Below are positions 12,501 to 22,909 of a stretch of 64,000 nt of DNA, piece after piece; position 1 is the stretch's first letter; each line of letters starts with the position of its first letter. The DNA comes from Poa pratensis (taxonomy: Eukaryota > Streptophyta > Magnoliopsida > Poales > Poaceae), in assembly GCA_947311845.1 (NCBI GenBank), contig CAMZMU010000123.1, forward strand, positions 15,545,161 to 15,609,160, given 5' to 3'. The position numbers and the translations under genes were made by a program. The notes below the pieces were generated by a model. The model made no database searches. It saw only the letters and a list, made by a program, of their open reading frames with translations, and was not told the origin of the DNA.

Positions 12501-13246
12501 TGCTTCTAGCAGAGTCCGGTGCTATTCCTGCTCTAGTGAAACTTCTGTCCTCAAAAGACCCCAAAACGCAAGAACATGCAGTTACGTCTCTTTTGAACCT
12601 CTCCATATATGATCAAAACAAGGAACTGATAGTGGTTGGTGGCGCCATTGTCCCAATCATACAAGTGCTTAAGATGGGTAGCATGGAGGCGAGAGAAAAT
12701 GCAGCTGCGGCTATTTTTAGCTTGTCACTAATCGATGATAACAAAATAATGATAGGAAGCACCCCTGGGGCCATTGAAGCACTGGTTGAGTTGCTGCAGA
12801 GAGGTAGTTCAAGAGGTAGAAAAGATGCAGCAACAGCACTGTTCAATTTATGCATATATCAAGCAAACAAGGTCCGTGCGGTTCGAGCAGGAATATTGTC
12901 ACCCCTGGTTCAGATGCTGCAAGATTCATCTAGCAATGGAGCTACTGATGAAGCGCTCACAATCTTGTCAGTTCTCGTGAGTCACAATGAGTGTAAAACC
13001 GCCATAGCCAAGGCTAACACCATTCCCTTCTTGATCGATTTGCTAAGATCAAGCCAGGCCCGCAACAAGGAGAATGCTGCTGCAATTTTACTTGCCCTTT
13101 GCAAGAAGGATGCACAGAATCTTGCTTGCATAGGAAGGCTGGGTGCTCAAATACCGCTAACCGAGCTCTCCAAGACAGGCTCGGACAGAGCCAAGCGCAA
13201 GGCAACTTCTCTCCTGGAGCACCTCAGTAAGTTGCAGGTGCTCTAG
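9521..13246 (+). CDS. U-box/ARM-repeat E3 ubiquitin ligase (PUB12-like), frame-disrupted
   Basis: Predicted plant U-box E3 ligase. The U-box recruits an E2 and the C-terminal armadillo repeats bind substrate. Exons by GT-AG reading: 9521-9806, 11421-11537, 11622-12075, 12188-13246. Exon 1 starts MATAEAAAEIVREIAAVG, an N-terminal U-box-associated domain; exon 2 gives FKYVTWQLQAAL; the U-box spans the exon 3/4 junction (CPISLELMRDPVIVSTGQ, then TYERAFIQRWIDCGNRTCP); exon 4 holds about six ARM repeats and ends LLEHLSKLQVL. Three frame changes are visible: near 9770-9785 in exon 1 (C-rich), at about 11910 where one base seems lost after GGAG, and at about 12018 where one base is missing just before the U-box CPIS. 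The ARM exon is fully open. Order and sequence resemble rice PUB12. It is either a recently inactivated gene or a functional gene with sequencing indels. Confidence 0.85.
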
Positions 13247-13400
13247 TGTCCTTGCCCATCGCATACCATTTTGCACGTGTGCTTGTGTTTGACGTGTACG
13301 TATACATACGAAAGCTGTAACTTGGTCTGTTATTGAGTGTGAAATTAGTGGGCTGGTGATCAGGTTTCAGACAACCTCAAATGTGTTCATTGATGGCTAC

Positions 13401-13406
13401 AATAAA
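13401..13406 (+). promoter_or_regulatory. Candidate polyadenylation signal of the U-box gene
   Basis: AATAAA lies about 155 bp after the stop codon, a plausible distance for a plant 3' UTR. Position is the only evidence. Confidence 0.4.
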
Positions 13407-13941
13407 AGGGTTGGTGCTGCTGGATCTGATATGTGTTGTTGCTCATCTGCATGAAGTTCCTCTTGAGCCTTTTCGCCCACATTACAAAATTATTACGATC
13501 TCGATCAAAATATCTATTCATGACTTCTTGGCTCCAAGATACTATCAGCGTGACATTAACCAGATACCTTTTTTAATGCCGCAAACTATTACCCTTGACT
13601 TGTTTATTCGAAAGATCAGAGATTTGGACGGCACTCAGGGCCGCCATAATCTCACATCACCATCTGTTGCAACCAAATTCGTTAGAAGCCCCAATATATT
13701 CATCTGAGCATGATAACAGCACGGTGATTCGGGTTTGAAAAGCACACGGCAACCGTGACTTTGTGTTTGTTTTCTTTGATTTCGGGATCTTCCCGATTCA
13801 GGAATGGATAGTGAGGGTGACTTGGACAGATAGTGATCTGTTTGACATTTGATTTTCCTTGATGCTGTGTTCGCTCTTGTGAACATTTGACCGCTCAGAG
13901 CATCTGTCCGCAGAGCCCGTAGCCGTGAGACACTTGTGTAA
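13407..13941. other. Intergenic, nothing recognised
   Basis: Moderate base composition with only short ORFs. No transposon ends, domains or RNA genes were found. Confidence 0.4.
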
Positions 13942-14115
13942 GAGCATCTCACCGGCGCGCCCAACTCCGCTCCCAATACGCGTTTTGGGCGCGTCGGCAC
14001 CAAACCGTCCCCCAGCGACGCGCCGAATAGCCGAAAAGTTGCGGCACACCTCATTACAGCGTCCGGCAACCCCGTTTCGCGCCAGATTTTAGGAACGCAA
14101 GCAATGGCTGGCATC
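13942..14115. mobile_element. Truncated PIF/Harbinger-like terminus
   Basis: After a TAA trinucleotide (13939-13941) the sequence GAGCATCTCACCGGCGCG begins about 175 bp that align with the reverse complement of the right end of the Harbinger-like element at 27758-29646. Shared blocks in order include CCCAACTC, GCTCCCAATA, GCGTCCGGCAACCCCG and GGAACGCAAGC. Similarity stops near 14115 and no opposite terminus was found, so this is a partial copy or relic. Confidence 0.75.
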
Positions 14116-15430
14116 GGTCAAACAGTACTGCACTTTCAGAGCAAAGTACACGCCGTTGGAGATTCGCTTTCATCTGTAACGCGATCGGTGTGGTTGCCGG
14201 CCGGAAGCGTCCAAAAACTATGATCCCCCGATCTGTCAGTTTGTGACGACGTGATGCACCATGCAAAGCTCATGGCAGTGACAGAAAACGCCCATCACGC
14301 AGGCCGCTAGCTGTGCCAAACAACAAAGGAAACAAAACGGCATGGTGTTGTTTCGTATTTTTGAAGGCGCCAGATGTACATTGCGAGAAAAGAACAGGCA
14401 AAAGCCATTGTCATAATTTGATGTCACCTTAAAATAGAGCGGCATTAGCAGATCATCTTATGCACGGAGGTTCCAAGAGAGCTGGATTAGTGGCACAACA
14501 AAGTAGGTGGCGGGTTCGAAACTGACAAAACGAGGGGAACGATTTGACAGTGGAATTAGTACACGCGGCAGGATTGCAGTACAACCTACCGACACAGGAG
14601 GCGTTTACAAGTGGTAAGATGCAGCCCCCAACGCAGCAGGTTCAGTTGACAATCTTATCGTGGTTTTAAGATGTCTACGGTTTGACCTAATAACATCTTG
14701 CTTCTTCCCATGGAAACAATCAAGCTCCTCCCGATGACCGACTCCTGCAAACACCAACGAGGCAACGACCAGCTAGAGAAGAATTCTATTGCCCCGGTTC
14801 TAGAAGCAGGGCGGTGGCTGGTTGTTCACATTAACGCCAGGGATGGATGGAAAAGTTTTTTTTCTCCGGTGGATGCAAAAGAAAATGGGTGACTTGAATC
14901 TCACTTAGCCGCTCGCTTTACAGTTCACAGTTGGGCAGCGAGCTGCAAAGAGCTAAAGAACCCGCGTAGATCTTGTGATGATCGTATTAGCCACAACGCT
15001 GGAAGACAGTCCTGATATTCCCCTGCACAGATTCCGTTCATCACGACGCTTTCACATGCGCGAACACACACACTACCTTCTGCTTTACTTTGGTACTCCT
15101 AGCTGCATTTCGTTCCTTCAATGTCATGGTTGTGCGCCGTGATGAAACGTAGCTTCCGTGCATCCTGTGCCGCTGTGCGTGCTAACCAGAAGACGAAAAG
15201 AGAGGCGAAAGGGAGACAAGAGCACACCGCCTTGAACTCGTAGAGTTCCGGCGAACCAAACCCCGAAATCGAAATCCCTATCGTTTGCACCAAGTGTTGA
15301 ATCCCGGTTGAATTAAACCCTGAAACTGGTAAGTGCACGGGGAAAAGCAACAATCCCAACCGGGGTTACACTTTACTCTCACGTACAGTGCAGTCCAAGT
15401 GTCAATACTCATCTTCTTTCGCCTCTCCCC
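14116..15430. other. Intergenic and distal upstream region of the DUF4228 gene
   Basis: No gene is recognised. A segment at about 15193-15230 (AGAGAGGCGAAAGGGAGACA, then AGAGCACACC) recurs in similar form at about 15742-15780, close to the DUF4228 transcription start, suggesting a local duplication of upstream sequence. Confidence 0.45.
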
Positions 15431-15577
15431 AATTTGTTTCTTCTATTCAATCTCAAATCCATCACAATAGAGCAACGACAATTTGTTTCTTCTATTCAAT
15501 CCCAAATCCATCACAATAGAGCAACGACAATTTGTTTCTTCTATTCAATCCCAAATCCATCACAATAGAGCAACGAC
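15431..15577. repeat. Three tandem 49-bp repeats in an upstream region
   Basis: Three head-to-tail 49-bp units (15431-15479, 15480-15528, 15529-15577), each starting AATTTGTTTCTTCTATTCAA and ending AGAGCAACGAC. Units 2 and 3 appear identical; unit 1 differs by one base (TCTC versus TCCC). The array lies about 300 bp before the TATA box of the DUF4228 gene. Confidence 0.95.
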
Positions 15578-15868
15578 ATCAGCAGGCACGTGCAACGGGC
15601 TAGGAGTCGGGGAAGCGTAGTGGTGGGAGACGGACGCGGACAACCCGTGCACCCTGCTACACGGCACGTGACAAGGAATTTCGACTTCAGAAATTCAATC
15701 CGCTCTTCAAGTTTAACGTTTGATATGATTTTTTTTCTAAAGAAAAGAGAGGCGCAAGAGAGACAAGAGCACACCACCCTCGGCATCTCCCCGGAGCCGG
15801 AGCGCAGTACTACAATACTCCCTCGTCACCTTTGACCCCACCACCTTTCGCTCCTCTTCCTCCTCTTT

Positions 15869-15877
15869 TATATAAAA
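15869..15877 (+). promoter_or_regulatory. TATA box of the DUF4228 gene
   Basis: TATATAAAA follows a CT-rich stretch, about 140 bp before the start codon, implying transcription start near 15900 and a 5' UTR of roughly 100 nt. Confidence 0.65.
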
Positions 15878-16007
15878 CAAAACAAAATACGCCGCGGCTC
15901 CCGAGACGACACACCTCCTCTCCTCCAAGATCAAAACGCAGCAGCAACGCAGCGCGCGCCACCACCACCACCAAAGGCGGGCCACCGAGGAGACCAGAGG
16001 AGGAGCG

Positions 16008-17795
16008 ATGGGGAACAGCATTGGGGCCAAGCGGAAGGGCGCCAAGGTGATGCAGCTGGACGGCACGTCCTTCCGGGTCAAACCGCCGGCGGCGGCTGCC
16101 GACGTGCTGTGCGATCACCCGGGCTTCCAGCTCCTCGAGGCCGAGGAGGTCAAGCTCCTGGGTGCGCGCGCCCGGCCCCTGGCGCACGACGCGCCGCTCC
16201 GCCGCGGCCGCCTCTACTTCCTCGTCGCGCTCCCGCGCTCCCCACCGGCGGCGCCGGCCCCATGCGGCGCGCCTGGTCGGGCAACCTCCGCGTCGGCGTA
16301 GGCGCGCGCGAGCGGCTCGAGTCGCTCATGCTCGCCCGCCGCTCCACCTCCGACCTCTCCTCCTTCCAGGGCGTCGCCTCCGCCTCCGCGCCCACCTCCC
16401 CGCTCACCGGCCCCTCTGTGGGCGGCGGCACCCCCGTGCGGCTCAAGATGCGCCTCCCCAAGGCGCAGGTGGAGAAGCTGATGGGCGAGAGCCGGGACGC
16501 CGCCGAGGCCGCCGCCAAGATCATGGACCTCTGCACGGCGCTGGGCAGCGCCAAGGTGACGCCCGAGAGGCCCGGGATCCTGCGGAGCCCGCGGTTCGCG
16601 GCCACGCCCGAGTGGGGCTCCGGGTTCATGCTCCCGAAGCCGGCGACTGGGGCGGCAAAGACGCCGCAGCGGTGGCCCTCGCTGCAGCGCACCCAGACCC
16701 AGGAGGAGGTAACCAATAACAACTTCGATTCAATTAACGCCCATTATTCATTTCTCCACGTGCATTCCATCACTGCGTGTTCCCTTCTACACATCGCACA
16801 TTGCGTCAAAGAGAAATTATTATTTGCTACAGAATTCTGTACTAGCAGTACTCCGCTACATTTTTACTTGGTAGAATTAATTTAGCTTGTAGTGCTGGGG
16901 CCTGAAGATTGCAACTAAATTTTTTGTGTGCCCTGTTCACTTTATGATTTATCCTTGGCCGGAAATGTGTGGTACTCTAGTATATAATTCTAGAGTGATT
17001 TGTTAGATTGTTTTGCGCATTGCTCACCGTAGTACAAAAACGCACTCTAGCAAGGTTAGCGAAATTGCATTATGTCAGATTCCGCGTGATGAGCACAGCA
17101 GCGAGAAAGAGTTCTCTTGTCTTTGCAGAGAACATGTAGCCTGTCTCAGTGGAGCACTACCCTAGGAAAACTCTTCTCCGCTCATTGCGGGAAACAACCT
17201 ACACACAAGTACTTTCGAGTGGTTTCCCTTTCTCACTGTTTCACACCCAAATGCCACTTAACAAGTAAGCAGCCCTCTGAAAAGAAAAATAGAGTTTGTT
17301 CAATGGGAACAAAGAAGAAAAATAATGTTGCCATTGTCCTAACTGTATGTATTGTGGTGTTGAATCCAGGGGCACGCAATTTTTTTAGCGACGAAGTTCC
17401 TAGGCCCATGAAGTTTTCTTTTATCGTTTCTTGATTTCTACTCCCTCCGTTTTTTAATATAAGATGTTTTAGGTGTTGTACATGTTGTCTATAAAGTGAG
17501 TGAACATACACACTAATACATGTCTACATACATTTGTATACATGTGCATGTGGACAAATACTAAAACATCTTATATTAAAAAACGGAGAGAGTAGTTGTG
17601 AATAGACTAACGTTGGACTCTTGGCCGTCCATCAAGTTGCAATTTTTTTGTTCATACCACAGCGAAGTGTTCATCGAATCGGTAGACAAATTTGTGGCGT
17701 AGTCGTCGCCTTTCCTGAATACTAATTTTGTTCCCATTTTGATGTTTCAGAAGCGAGCAAGGTTCGTGGCGTTGCCGGATGAGCTGATAGCATGA
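16008..17795 (+). CDS. DUF4228 / PADRE-domain protein gene, one frame break
   Basis: Small plant protein of the DUF4228 (PADRE) family, whose members are associated with stress and pathogen responses; the molecular activity is not known. Exon 1 runs 16008-16708 (donor GAG/GTAACC) and exon 2 17751-17795 (acceptor CAG/AAGCGAGC), ending LPDELIA then TGA. The protein starts MGNSIGAKRKGAKVMQLDGT, with Gly2 in a myristoylation-like context typical of the family, followed by FRVKPP and DHPGFQLLEAEEVK. Near 16258-16261 (a CCCC run) the frame shifts by one: upstream reads FLVALPRSPPAAPAP, and downstream, in another frame, MRRAWSGNLRVGVGARERLE continues the expected protein through the disordered Ser/Pro-rich C-terminal half. 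One missing C would explain this. Everything else, including splice phase, is consistent with one gene. Confidence 0.82.
17441..17592. mobile_element. Stowaway MITE in the DUF4228 intron
   Basis: Termini CTCCCTCCGTTTTTTAATAT and ATATTAAAAAACGGAGAGAG are inverted repeats, flanked by TA on both sides (17439-17440, 17593-17594). Length is 152 bp. It lies within the single intron of the DUF4228 gene, about 160 bp before the acceptor. Confidence 0.92.
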
Positions 17796-18825
17796 CCGAT
17801 GCTTCCCTGACCAAGACGAGTTAACACATCATTTCTACTGTTCCAACCATGCTCGGTGATTGTCAGACCGGCCGGGAGATAGAACGTTTAAATTTATCTT
17901 CAGGCTTGAGATATAGTTCGATTGTTGCTCTCTTATCACAAGACAAAAAACTATGGTCTGAAGACAGAGAAGCCGCCGAATGGCTTCCATTTCACCTTGA
18001 TTTCACATCTGATTAGTACTATGTTTATGGATTATGTTCTCTCTTGTGCGCTTTCGTGTTAGCTTCTCTCGGGTGGTTTATTGTTAGCCCACCACCATGT
18101 TGCGCTCTCATGCTCTCGACGAGCCAGTTGTGTTGGTCAACTCCTCTGCATGATTTGGAAGATGCCAACCTGCTGTTTCAGGTTCTCTTGCAACCGTTTC
18201 CTGCATGATTCTGCAACAGACGTGCGGATTACTAGTGCTTAATAATGGATCGTTGCGTTGAACTGGCTAGATAATTCGCGTAAGTATATTGCGTAATCAT
18301 ATGGGGCTGTTTCTGAACCGCATTCACCGGCACATGGAAATATCATTCACAAAACCATGCACCGCTGAGTGTTTCTTATCCGCTGAGGTTCGGATAATGA
18401 TGTTGCTGCCAATGATCAGAAACCTGCACATGTTGTTATAACGATCGATCTGAACTACTGCCATTCTTATATTCAGCGCGAGAAAATCAGAGAATACGCA
18501 GATACTCGCGGACCCTTTTTTTTCTTTTTGACGATGCACCTTACTCGCTGAGGCGCTGACCCACCTGTCGGTTCGTAGAATGGAGGCCCAGATGTCCATG
18601 TATACGTACAGGTTCTGCTGAAGTTGGACCGCAGGCCCAGAAGTCAATTTGGCAACGGGACCCATTCCCCGATAGCCGGCGGTTAATTAGATGGTTTTGG
18701 TTGCATATTACTCCCCGTGGGGCTTTTATCAGCGTAAAAACACTCCCAATGGTTAATGCGCGGCCGGGTATGGAACACCACTATCCATACCCGACATACC
18801 CGGTACCCGTTAGACCACATGATAT
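17796..18825. other. 3' UTR of the DUF4228 gene and intergenic sequence
   Basis: The first few hundred bases are probably 3' UTR. The rest shows no gene. A run of CCGGGTATGG and CATACCCGACATACCCGGTA motifs at about 18768-18810 resembles the low-complexity repeat at 22040-22240 on the far side of the LINE. Confidence 0.45.
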
Positions 18826-21749
18826 GTGGGGCCAGAATTGAGAACTTTTGGCTACACCTTCCCGGCTTCAAAGACGTTGTGCAACAAGCTTGGAACGAAC
18901 CTTCGCGGCATGTTGAGCCTTGTCATGCACTCTTCCACAAGATGCACACCACGGGGTTGAGGCTTGCCAAGTGGAGTCGTGGCCTCTTCTCCAACTCCAA
19001 GGTGTTGGTGCACGCCGCTCTTCTTGTCATCTTGCATTTCGATATTGCGCAAGAAAGTAGGCCCCTTTCGGCCAATGAAAGGGACTTGCATGCTAAGTTG
19101 AAAAGGAAGGTGGTGGCTTTGGCGGTGGTGGAGAGGGCTAGGAAGAAACAAAGTGCTAGAATTGCTAACATTAAGGAAGAGGATGCCAACACTAAATTCT
19201 TCCACATGCGGGTCAACTCTAGGAGAAGGAAAAACCACATATATCGCCTCAAAAACAACAACAACAGGTGGGTCACCGACCATGAGGCAAAGCAAGGCCT
19301 AATCCATGAGCACTTCAACTCGGTTTTGGGTAGAGGGGAACCTCGTACTCAAGATTTTAATTGGGAAGGCCTAGAGTTTGAGGAGGTTAACCTTGAGGGT
19401 CTTGGTGAACCTTTCACCGAGGAGGAGGTCAAAAATGCGATCAACAACATGCCAAGCGAAAAGGCACCCGGCCCCGATGGTTTCACGGGTGCTTTCTTCA
19501 AGAAATGTTGGGACATCATCAAAGTTGACGTCATGAGAGTTGTCAACCTCTTTGGAAACCTTCACACCGAAAACTTCCATTGGTTGAATTCCGCAAACAT
19601 TGCTCTCTTGCCCAAGAAACAAGGCGCGGAGGGGGTCTCCGATTTTCGGCCTATTAGCCTCATCCATGCTATTGCCAAGATCATTTCCAAGATGCTTGCT
19701 CTCCGGTTGGCGCCGCTTATGAATGACCTAGTCTCCAACGCCCAAAGCGCTTTCATTAAAAAGAGAAGCATCCATGACAACTTCCTCTACGTCAAAAACC
19801 TTGCCAAAAGATTCCACAAGAGCAAGATTGCGGCCCTCCTTTTCAAGCTTGACATTAGAAAGGCTTTTGATTCTATCCGTTGGGACTACATCCTTGATCT
19901 CCTACAACGCCGTGGGTTCCCTAGCCGCTTCCGGAATTGGCTTGCCGCGTTGTTTTTCCACCGCCACCTCTCGTGCGCTACTCAACGGTATTGCCGGTCC
20001 ACCCACCATCCATGGCCGTGGCCTTCACCAAGGCGATCCGCTCTCCCCTCTACTCTTCGTGATCGCCATCGACCCTCTCACACAAATTCTGGAAAATGCA
20101 ACGTCGGAGGGACTCCTTCACAAGTTGAGGGGGAGAGGAACTATACTTCGGACTTCTCTTTATGCGGATGATGCGGCGGTTTTCTTGGCACCTATCAAGG
20201 AAGATGTGGGAAATTTTGCTTCCATCCTACATGCTTTTGGGGAATTTACCGGGCTTTGCACAAATTTTGACAAAAGTTCCATGGTGCCCATTCGGTGTGG
20301 GCAAATCAATCTTGATGAAGTTCTTGAGGGCATCCTGGCTACACGGGCTACTTTTCCCCTACGCTACCTTGGCCTACCTCTCTCGGTGTGGCGCCTACGT
20401 AGGGGGATTTTCAATACCTTGAGGACAAGTGCGCGAACAAGCTCCCTACTTGGAATGGCAAGTACATAGCCACGGCCGGCCGGGCTTCTCTTGTCAAGTC
20501 GGTAATCGCTTCTCAAGCCATCTACTATTTGATTCCTCTTGTCATCCCACCGGGCACGATGATTTTTTTTGAACAAGATTCAACGTGCTTTCCTATGGTC
20601 GGCCAAAGATACAACCACCGGTGCCAAATGCAAGGTGAATTGGGAGATGGTTTGCCATCCTAAGAAACTTGGAGGGCTTGGTATCCTTCACTTGGCCAAA
20701 TTTGCTACGGCCTTGCGGTTGCAGTGGCCATGGTTAGAATGGAAAGACCCAAACAAGATTTGGGTGGGAACCGGCAACCCGTGCACTAATGACGACATGG
20801 ACATTTTCTACTCCGCCACTACAATCACGATTGGCAATGGTGCGAAGGCCTCATTTTGGCATGCGCCATGGTTGGAGGGTAGGAAGCCAAAGGACATTGC
20901 CCCCCTCATCTTTGCTTCCTCAAGCAAGAAGGGAGGCACCATTCGTGAGGCCTTGGTTGTGCGGGTTGGGTGAGCAAGGTGCGCCTTGATGAGGATTTTA
21001 CCGGTGCACATTTCTCTCAATTCATGGGTCTTTGGGCGCTTCTACTCAACATTCAACTTAACCCAACACTTGTGATGAGATTCGTTGGAAGCTTACAAAA
21101 AAATGGCGAGTACACGACAAAGTCCGCCTATGAGTTGCAATTCATGGGCTCCATCTCCTCCTCCATGGAGAAGACAATTTGGAAGGCGTGGGCGCCGCCG
21201 AAGACAAAGTTCTTTGCTTGGCTTGCCAACCAAAATAGGGTGTGGACGGCGGACCGCTTGGCGAGGAGAGGGTGGCCAAATTGTGGCCTATGTCCCTTTT
21301 GCAAGCAAACGACGGAGACGGTGGCTCACCTCTTCGTCCATTGCCGCTCACACGTAGGCTTTGGGGTATGATAAAGGAATGGATTGGGATCAACACCATT
21401 GTCCCGGACTCTTGGACAAACCTCTCCTTCAACGAGTGGTGGTTGAAGATGGCGGATGTGTCCCCTCATCGGAGGGCGGTTGCTTCGATTACTCTCCTAA
21501 TAACTTGGGAGGTTTGGAATGAGAGGAACGCAAGAGTTTTCCAACACAAGTCTACGCCGCCTTTTGTGTTGTTTGATAGAATTAAAAATGAGTCCCGCTT
21601 GTGGGTTCCAGCGGGTGCCAAACATTTGGGCAACTTGATGCCGCGAGAGTAGTTTTCCTTGTAATAACGGGTCCGTACCAAACTGCTTTCTTGCAACTCC
21701 TTCTTAATTAATATAAGGGGCAAAGCTTTTGCCCCACGTTTAAAAAAAA
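18826..21749 (+). mobile_element. 5'-truncated, degenerate LINE (L1-type non-LTR retrotransposon)
   Basis: Encodes the ORF2 region from after the endonuclease onwards. Reverse transcriptase blocks are clear: EKAPGPDGFTGAFFKK near 19465, DFRPISLIHAIAKIISK near 19640, KLDIRKAFDSIRWDY near 19848, GLHQGDPLSPLLF near 20030, catalytic YADDA at 20161-20175. A zf-RVT-type C-terminus follows (PPKTKFFAWLANQNRVWTAD; C-x2-C and H-x4-C pattern, about 21190-21345), ending at a stop near 21652. A short 3' tail ends in A8 (21742-21749). The reading frame changes at least five times, several at homopolymers (T run near 19955, T8 near 20565, A7 near 21100). No endonuclease domain and no certain target duplication were found, so it is dead and the 5' boundary is approximate. 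Confidence 0.85.
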
Positions 21750-22742
21750 GAAGAATATTAGAGAGAGTGAGAGACATGTATATATACACCAGAAACCTTG
21801 AATCCATAATAATTTTCCCCTCCTACTCCCTAGCCACCGCATCCCTACCAATATTATGTGTGGATGTGTGCCCATTTGAACCTAGATCATCTTATTTTGT
21901 TGTGTGATCATTTGTTTGTATATTATTTGTGGTTGTGTGCCCTTTTTGCTCTATATGTACTGCTGTCATTTATTTACTTGAGTTCTTGGAGGTTCTGTCC
22001 AAATTTTGGTAGACAATGTTGTCGGCTACACCGCGGGTTCTCGAGTATGGTTATCCGCTGGTTATCCGATAACCCGATGGGGATGGAGATGAGGATGGGA
22101 GAATAGTTGTCCCCGTGGCAGTTAATGGGGATGGGGATGGAGAAAATTTTATTCTACGGGGATGGCTATGGTTAGGCAATAACCGGTGGTTAGTTTTCCC
22201 GTTGCCATATTTGACCCAGAAGTGTTAACCATACCTGTCCGAAAGAGAAATAAACTCCATCCAAACTCCTGCATGGTTCTAAAAAAAAATAACTCCATCC
22301 AACTTATACATTAGCGGAGCCGGATTTTACATGAATGAGTGTCCCAATATGAAATTAGTATGGATTTGTGCTTGTTGTGCTACCCGTGGTCTGTAAATGA
22401 AAAGGCTACAATATAGACCCAAAACTGTTAAAAATTATGAATTTAAATCGTAGCACAAGCTTTTTACAAGATTGTATTATATTATCAAAGTTATATTTGT
22501 GGATTGAAGAAAATTGAGTGACATACTACTTATTTTTAATAGTACAGCACAGGACAGAGGCTAGGGGCTGCGACCAGTGGGATGGTTTTTTTTCTTCGAC
22601 TGAACCATGCGTATGTGATCTGCTGGCTGCTAAGAAAGCTTAGAATTTGGGATTTTCCCAACTCGTTTAAGCCCAATAGCCAAACCCGTATTGGTATTGC
22701 CTTTCTTCCTCCTCTATCCCTACTGCTTCTACGGGAACAGAG
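21750..22742. other. Intergenic between LINE and copia element
   Basis: No gene is recognised. The 22040-22240 part is rich in ATGGGGATGG and GGTTATCCG motifs. The last five bases (22738-22742, CAGAG) are the left target duplication of the copia element. Confidence 0.5.
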
Positions 22743-22881
22743 TGTTAGATTATATGGATTCGGTTTGTAACTCTATTAGACTTGTGTTTCAAGTTAGGGT
22801 TTAGCCCAAGTCGGTTTGGTCTTGTACTATATAAAGCCATGTAACTCTACCGAATCAATCAAGAAAATATACGATCTTTCA
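22743..22881 (+). repeat. 5' LTR of the copia element
   Basis: 139 bp, TG...CA ends (TGTTAGATTATATGG to GATCTTTCA). A TATATAAAG promoter-like box lies near 22829. Confidence 0.93.
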
Positions 22882-22893
22882 TGGTATCAGATT
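22882..22893 (+). other. Primer-binding site (Met-tRNA type)
   Basis: TGGTATCAGATT directly follows the LTR. Copia elements commonly use the initiator methionine tRNA with TGGTATCAGAGC; two terminal bases differ. Confidence 0.8.
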
Positions 22894-22909
22894 AGTTCGA
22901 TCCTAGGGT

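Noticed and set aside
16150..16722. Antisense and alternate-frame ORFs over the DUF4228 gene
   Set aside because: They are shadows of the GC-rich coding strand; the family signature lies only in the sense frames.
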